A DNA stretch of 25,925 bases from Reticulitermes lucifugus (Eukaryota; Arthropoda; Insecta; Blattodea; Rhinotermitidae): positions 1 through 25,925 of the forward strand of contig JAKCWW010008554.1 in NCBI GenBank assembly GCA_026260175.1. Reading direction: 5' to 3'. The position numbers were made by a program, and so were the translations under genes. The notes under the pieces are model-generated. The model worked only from the letters and a program-made list of their open reading frames with translations. It had not been told where the DNA came from and did no database searches. Shown one piece after another: positions 21,509 to 25,925 of this stretch (positions are counted from its first letter, which is position 1; every line of letters starts with the position of its first letter).

Positions 21509-21827
21509 TAGTGGTTCTTGGACTGCTGTTTGTGAACATCTATGGGTACTGGAATATTTTTGAGTGCTAACATGTTTAAGGCCAATCCAAAAGGGATGTG
21601 ATACTCCAACTTTTTTTTTTGTGGGGCAGGGGGGATTCTTTTCATGCTATGTTTCAGTTGCACAATTTTGATGAGCAGCTAGTTTCCTTAGATAAGATGG
21701 AAGGAGAGAATGGGCACATGACAGAGACATACTTCATAACAAGCTACAGAAATAGTATCAGATCATGATCAGTGTTTCTCATTTTTAAGGATGGGGTTCA
21801 AGAAGTGGTACGGTTTGGGAACCACTA
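21509..21827. mobile_element. Possible hAT-type MITE
   Basis: TAGTGGTTC at 21509-21517 is the exact complement of GAACCACTA at 21819-21827, and the right end reads TAGTGGTTCCCAAAC inward, as in hAT terminal repeats (CAGTGGTTCCCAA type). Beyond 9 bp the arms diverge, and no exact 8-bp target duplication was found, so the call is tentative. Confidence 0.4.
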
Positions 21828-22273
21828 GTTATACTTATGTTCAAGGTAAAGTTCAACAGTGTGTATTTGTGTGTTGGGAATATGGGTTTGGCTCAGGTAC
21901 TGCATGTTCACTGGACCAATTAGTCCAAATGAGCAAAATCTAATGTTACACAATAATAACAGATGGAGATTGTAACATACACATACACATGTAAAAATGA
22001 TAACATGCCTGATGTAACTAAAAGCACAGCAACAAATTCAACTCACATGTTTCAACATCTTTGGAGTTGCTGTAGCTGTGAATGTGGCAATACGAGTCTT
22101 GAGTTGGGGCCTGGAGGTGCTGCCCTCGCACTGTCGACAACAGAAACACCAAGAATATGGTGTAATGCACAGGTTACAAAGAACTTTCTCCTCAAGTAAC
22201 TTAAAATGAATTTAGAAACCTTATAATTATGCAGTGTCTTTCACTGAAAATCATATGCAATTTCAAAGTTGCA
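21828..22273. other. No gene assigned; one GC-richer open frame
   Basis: The plus-strand frame at 21963-22199 includes a GC-richer stretch (22070-22160) with no recognised motif. It could be an unrecognised repeat. I do not call a gene. Confidence 0.4.
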
Positions 22274-22470
22274 AGATCTGAAGTTCTCACAGCAGTGTTG
22301 ATGAAGATTCAAGTCTTCTGGGATGTTATGCCATGTCAACTAGTAAACAGTTACCAGTGTTATGGAGGAGTGTGGAGCTACAATTTTCAGGGTCAAGCAG
22401 CCCAACAAGACTCTTCCTTATGTCGTAACTATGCACCAATTGATGTGGCATAACATCCCAAAGACTCTAA
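22274..22470. repeat. Dispersed hairpin repeat (EVLTAVLMKIQVFWDV type)
   Basis: The translation shadow SEVLTAVLMKIQVFWDVMPC and LVNSYQ is a hallmark of a repeat I associate with cockroach and termite assemblies. GGGATGTTATGCCATGTCAA (22320-22339) is mirrored by TTGATGTGGCATAACATCCC (22440-22459) as an imperfect inverted repeat, so the element can fold back. Not a protein gene. Confidence 0.6.
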
Positions 22471-22574
22471 TCGTCAGTTTAAATGTTATTCACTATAACA
22501 AGTTCTGGTACGATTAGGAAATCTGCTTAATCAGATCAACCAAGGTTATGGGTGGGTAAACAGGATACTGTCTA

Positions 22575-22801
22575 ATCTGTGGTCTTTTGGGTAATTACAC
22601 GGCGTCTTGTGGTAATTATTTGCCGACGTTTCGGGACGTGTCGGTCCCATCTTCACGGGTCGAGATTAAGAGGAATCTCGACCCGTGAAGATGGGACCGA
22701 CACGTTGTCCCGAAACGTCGGCAAATAATTACCACACGACGCCATGTAATTACCCAAAAGACCACAGATTACATCAACATCGCGGCAGAAGCCTAAAATC
22801 A
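22575..22801. mobile_element. Near-intact foldback element with 13-bp target-site duplication
   Basis: Inverted arms lie at about 22575-22667 and 22674-22771, nearly identical apart from a 3-nt difference and a few substitutions, around a 6-nt loop. A 30-bp unpaired tail (22772-22801) ends GCAGAAGCCTAAAATCA. AGGATACTGTCTA flanks the element perfectly at 22562-22574 and 22802-22814. Each arm contains a GTGAAGA...CCCGAAACGTCGG block (right arm: GTGAAGA 22685-22691, GAAAC 22712-22716). No coding capacity. The duplication length and one-sided tail suggest retrotransposition rather than cut-and-paste; that step is inference. Confidence 0.85.
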
Positions 22802-22814
22802 AGGATACTGTCTA

Positions 22815-25269
22815 TTTTAAGTAGGTATGTTTCTGAACTGATTCTGTTTGTTGATAAACTATATGCAGGGAACCATATTCATTCCAGCTTTAGGAAATTT
22901 GGCATGTAACAGCCATAAACTTCCATTAAGTACCAATGAGCAAATACAGGAGTTTGCTACAAGTAGCAGAAGCAAAGGAAATCTAACTTTCAGGTTCTAG
23001 TGAACAAATAAGGAAATCCCCATAACTCTAAAAAAAAGAACATAGTAAGATACTGTTTTTACATAAATGGAGTATATTGATCAGAACTATAAAAAATGAA
23101 TAGTTCTCTCTTGAGACTATTTTTTGTATAATATTCACAAATGATATCTATGAACTGTTACTGGCATATGTATAAATAAATATAACTACAATGAAAAAAA
23201 ACATCACAATTATGTAATATACAAAAGGCCCATTAAATTATGGAAAAAAAAAAACAATGTTTATAGGAACAAAACAAAATTACCACATAAAACAAATCCT
23301 GAACCATAAAACAAATCATCTGAGGTTTCAAAGTAATATAATGCTAGACAAGCTATCTTACATTAGAAAGATTCAGCAAATTTGATATACATCCTCCACT
23401 TATGAGCGGAAACACCAGTGTATATTCCTGTGATTCTGGCCTTTCACTTACATTGTTGCATTAGTGGAATTCCACACAATATTATAATACAATGGCACAG
23501 AAGCTCTGCATCAGGATTAATTACTATGAAAAAATTAATAATTCATACTGTACTAACCAAAATGGTTTCTTCTTATCTAAATAAATTATGGAAATATGCT
23601 ATACTTAAAGAGCTAGTAAAGATAAGCCAAGTAATTACAGAAGACTGTTGACCACTTCACTGTGATCATGCTCTACATAACATTTGAGTTTCTTGTATAA
23701 AAGATTGGTGGCCAAACAGATAAGTTCGCATGGAAATACAAAAATACAAAATTAGACATGTTAAAAAAGATAAAGTAAAACACAAAAATTACACCATGTC
23801 AACACTAAAATATAATAATATATTACACAATTATGCAAAATACAGTCATGCTGATGTACCAAACATCTACACTGAACAAATGATGTTTTAAAGCTGTTTA
23901 AAATTATCTAAACCCTACAGATGGAAGTAATATATGATACTCTTTAAGATTTTGTGTATCAGTTCATGATTACAACATCAAGGAACCAGTATTTTATTCA
24001 GGATGTGTTCTTGACTATGTCACAACATATTTCAATTCTGACAGTGCAGTTCTCAAGTGTACTGTTATTTGTAACCTTCCTGTAATATATTCATGCACAT
24101 TAATTTGTGCTCCTCAATGCAGTGCTCCCCTGAACTTTTGAAGTATTTATTGTAATACTACATATACATAAGCACAACAATGGTGTTCAATAAGTGTCAT
24201 GTTTATTGTGCTTTTACCTCTTCCAGATTTCTAAACAATGCATTTGGTAGTAGTTCATGAACACCACCAATGTGTTTAACACAGTTTTTACTGTATGCAT
24301 CCCTGTGAATAAGGCACAATGGACAATGTGTAAGGCTACCTCAACAGCAAACTGGAGTCCCCAGTAATGCATGGTGTCATGTGACAATCTTTAGGCAGAC
24401 TAAAGTTAAACTTATTTAAATCAAATATGAATGGCATAAGACTTCACAGTAAAACACCAGTATTGCACTTCTGAAATAGGCAGCTATCAAAATAATAATG
24501 CATAATATAGATATAATTAAAGAATAAATATTAAGCAGAACTAAATACAATTCAACATCATGAAGTGAGATAGTATGATACACAGGTATAAACAGACAAT
24601 GTGGAATCATATACAAACACACTGCTGGAAGCAGAATGCAAGGAACCCAAAATAAATTTAACAATATGCTCTAAGACAAAACAAAAATTTCACAAGCATT
24701 TTATGCACAGGTGATTATAACATCACCTAGGGTACCGGGTTTCAATAAATTTACCAGTAACATCATGGAACCAAAAAATTCAGAACACGATTTTTAATTC
24801 AGTTCTGATTTCACTGCCTTGTTATGCACCATATTATTGACCGGATGTCATTGTACAGTACCACCTGCTCCTGATTTTATTTCCACTGTATCTGATTCAA
24901 ATCCTGACTGGAACATTAACTATCCTGAGTAAAATCTGTTGTTTTCCTGTGTTCTTCATAACTTCAACTAATCATATTACTGCCACATCTCATATGATGC
25001 TGAACACTGGCAACTTTTGCCACTGACAATGTGATGTTCTTGTTGTAAAGATAGCAATATTAAAAATTGTTGATCCAAAAAAAATCTGTCACCAGTACCA
25101 TTAGTTTAAGTTACATTCAAGTTAACCTTTCATGTTTGAGACATGCCTGCAATGGGATGGTACATTTTAACAACAAACATTCTCATCTTTTGAATCCCAT
25201 GGACAGGAAAATATATTTACATCATCACCATTGTCACCAATGTATCAGGCATCATCATTACATCACAGC
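22815..25269. other. Intergenic sequence, nothing recognised
   Basis: About 2.4 kb of AT-rich sequence. Short open frames (23418-23651 plus, 24416-24664 minus) are hydrophobic or low-complexity by composition and show no family motif. No RNA gene or named repeat was recognised. Confidence 0.5.
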
Positions 25270-25925
25270 GAAATACAGAAGACATACCAAGGAAAATTGA
25301 AGGAGAAACTTGGGGAAGAGCCAGAGCAATGGGCAAATGGAGAGGTAGAGGATAAATGGGAAATATTGAAGAAATCAGCGATAGAAGTGGCCAACGAAAT
25401 AGTGGGGAAGGAAAGAAGGGAGGAGAAGAGGAAAGACTGGTTTGACGAGGAGTGCAGGAAGGTAATTGAGCAAAGAAATGAAGCTAGGAATAGAATGTTA
25501 CAAAGGAAAACAAGAGCTACAGTAGAAGAGTATAGGGAAAAAAGAAGAGAGGTGGATAAAGAATGCAGGAAGAAGGAAATACAAAAAAGAAAAATTGGAG
25601 GAAATAGAAGAGTTAGGGGAAAAGAAGGACATCAGGAAGTTCTATCAGAAAGTAAGGGAGGAGAAGAAAGGATTTCAACCTAGAAGTATATTTTGTAAGG
25701 ATAGAGAAGGAAATATGATAAGAGGGAAAGAAGAAATGCTTAACAGATGGGCAGAATACTTCGAAGAATTACTGAATGGTGAAGGACGTGAGATGATACA
25801 GGAAGAAAAGGGAGATGAAGACGAGGAAAGAGAAGGAGACGAGGCGGAGGACGAGATGAACAAGGAAGAGGCGGAGGAGGTAACGAGAGAAGAAGTGCGG
25901 AAAGCAATAGCAAGATTGAAGAACA
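25270..25925 (+). pseudogene. 5'-truncated LINE ORF2, linker up to RT start, frameshifted, runs off window
   Basis: The frame from about 25273 reads EIQKTYQGKLKEKLGEEPEQ and then KDWFDEECRKVIEQRNEARN, the linker between endonuclease and reverse transcriptase of a non-LTR retrotransposon. Near 25570-25576 homology moves to the next frame (RRKYKKEKLEEIEELGEKKD, then RKFYQKVREEKKGFQPRSIF, NRWAEYFEELLNGEG). This stays open to the right edge, ending VRKAIARLKN where the RT domain begins. A one-base indel in an A-rich run is the simplest explanation. The endonuclease domain is absent, so the copy is 5'-truncated. The coding strand is strongly purine-biased, with a Glu/Asp-rich stretch at 25800-25880. 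This is the least decayed LINE in the window. Confidence 0.85.

Noticed and set aside
21963..22199. Plus-strand 78-codon frame with a GC-richer segment
   Set aside because: No recognised motif, no supporting splice signals, and it lies among repeats; not enough to call a gene.
22685..22909. Plus-strand frame containing GPTRCPETSANNYHTTPCN
   Set aside because: This is the translation shadow of the foldback element arm and tail, a pattern that recurs in arthropod assemblies as spurious protein.
24416..24664. Hydrophobic minus-strand 82-codon frame resembling a membrane protein
   Set aside because: AT-rich antisense composition yields Leu/Ile/Tyr-rich frames by chance; no family motif or neighbouring exons.

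Overview
This is animal nuclear DNA, most likely from an insect. It is AT-rich and intron-rich, with GT-AG splice sites, no operon-like packing, and many decayed transposable elements. Several of the dispersed repeats (the GIESR/RPALGPTQ-type repeat, the EVLTAVLMKIQVFWDV-type repeat, and foldback repeats carrying a CTGATGA...GAAAC core) resemble ones I associate with termite and cockroach genomes. A blattodean is therefore my best guess, but this is inference from recall and not a database result.

The one host gene I can support is a ceramide synthase (CerS/Lass family, schlank in Drosophila) on the minus strand. Seven exons lie between 10626 (start codon) and 846. All junctions are GT-AG and in phase, and together they encode 336 residues: a lumenal N-terminus with an N-glycosylation sequon, a first membrane segment, a homeobox-like region, and the TLC/Lag1p domain with its HH pair and DxxD. 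The acidic C-terminal tail and stop codon are not visible and probably lie left of position 1. Introns 2 to 7 carry old repeat insertions: LINE fragments at 6945-7505 and 8770-9345, an IS630/mariner-like transposase scrap at 5215-5425, a foldback element at 1357-1903, and a MITE at the left edge.

Upstream of the gene, 10627-11200 is the least AT-rich and most CpG-containing part and is the presumed promoter or 5' UTR region. From 11200 to the right edge I see no host gene, only repeats. In order these are a SINE-like repeat (13095-13400), a diverged inverted copy of it (14950-15180), a deletion-derivative DNA transposon with ~130-bp terminal inverted repeats (15363-16009), a heavily decayed minus-strand LINE (17812-20045) interrupted by a 114-bp piece of a related LINE with a 14-bp target-site duplication, a solo foldback arm (20480-20610), two small MITE-like elements (21349-21507, 21509-21827), a hairpin repeat (22274-22470), an almost intact foldback element with a 13-bp target-site duplication (22575-22801), and a 5'-truncated LINE running off the right edge (25270-25925).

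The most interesting structure is the foldback elements. Two of them share the same architecture: inverted arms, a hammerhead-ribozyme-like core in each arm, a short unpaired tail on one side, and flanking direct repeats. Three copies of one family keep CTGATGA and GAAAC 14 nt apart, and two of these also keep a pairable stem I and a self-complementary ACGT or ACATGT at the stem III position. This resembles the minimal hammerheads known from the terminal repeats of Penelope-like retroelements, although an extra nucleotide before stem II argues against canonical activity.
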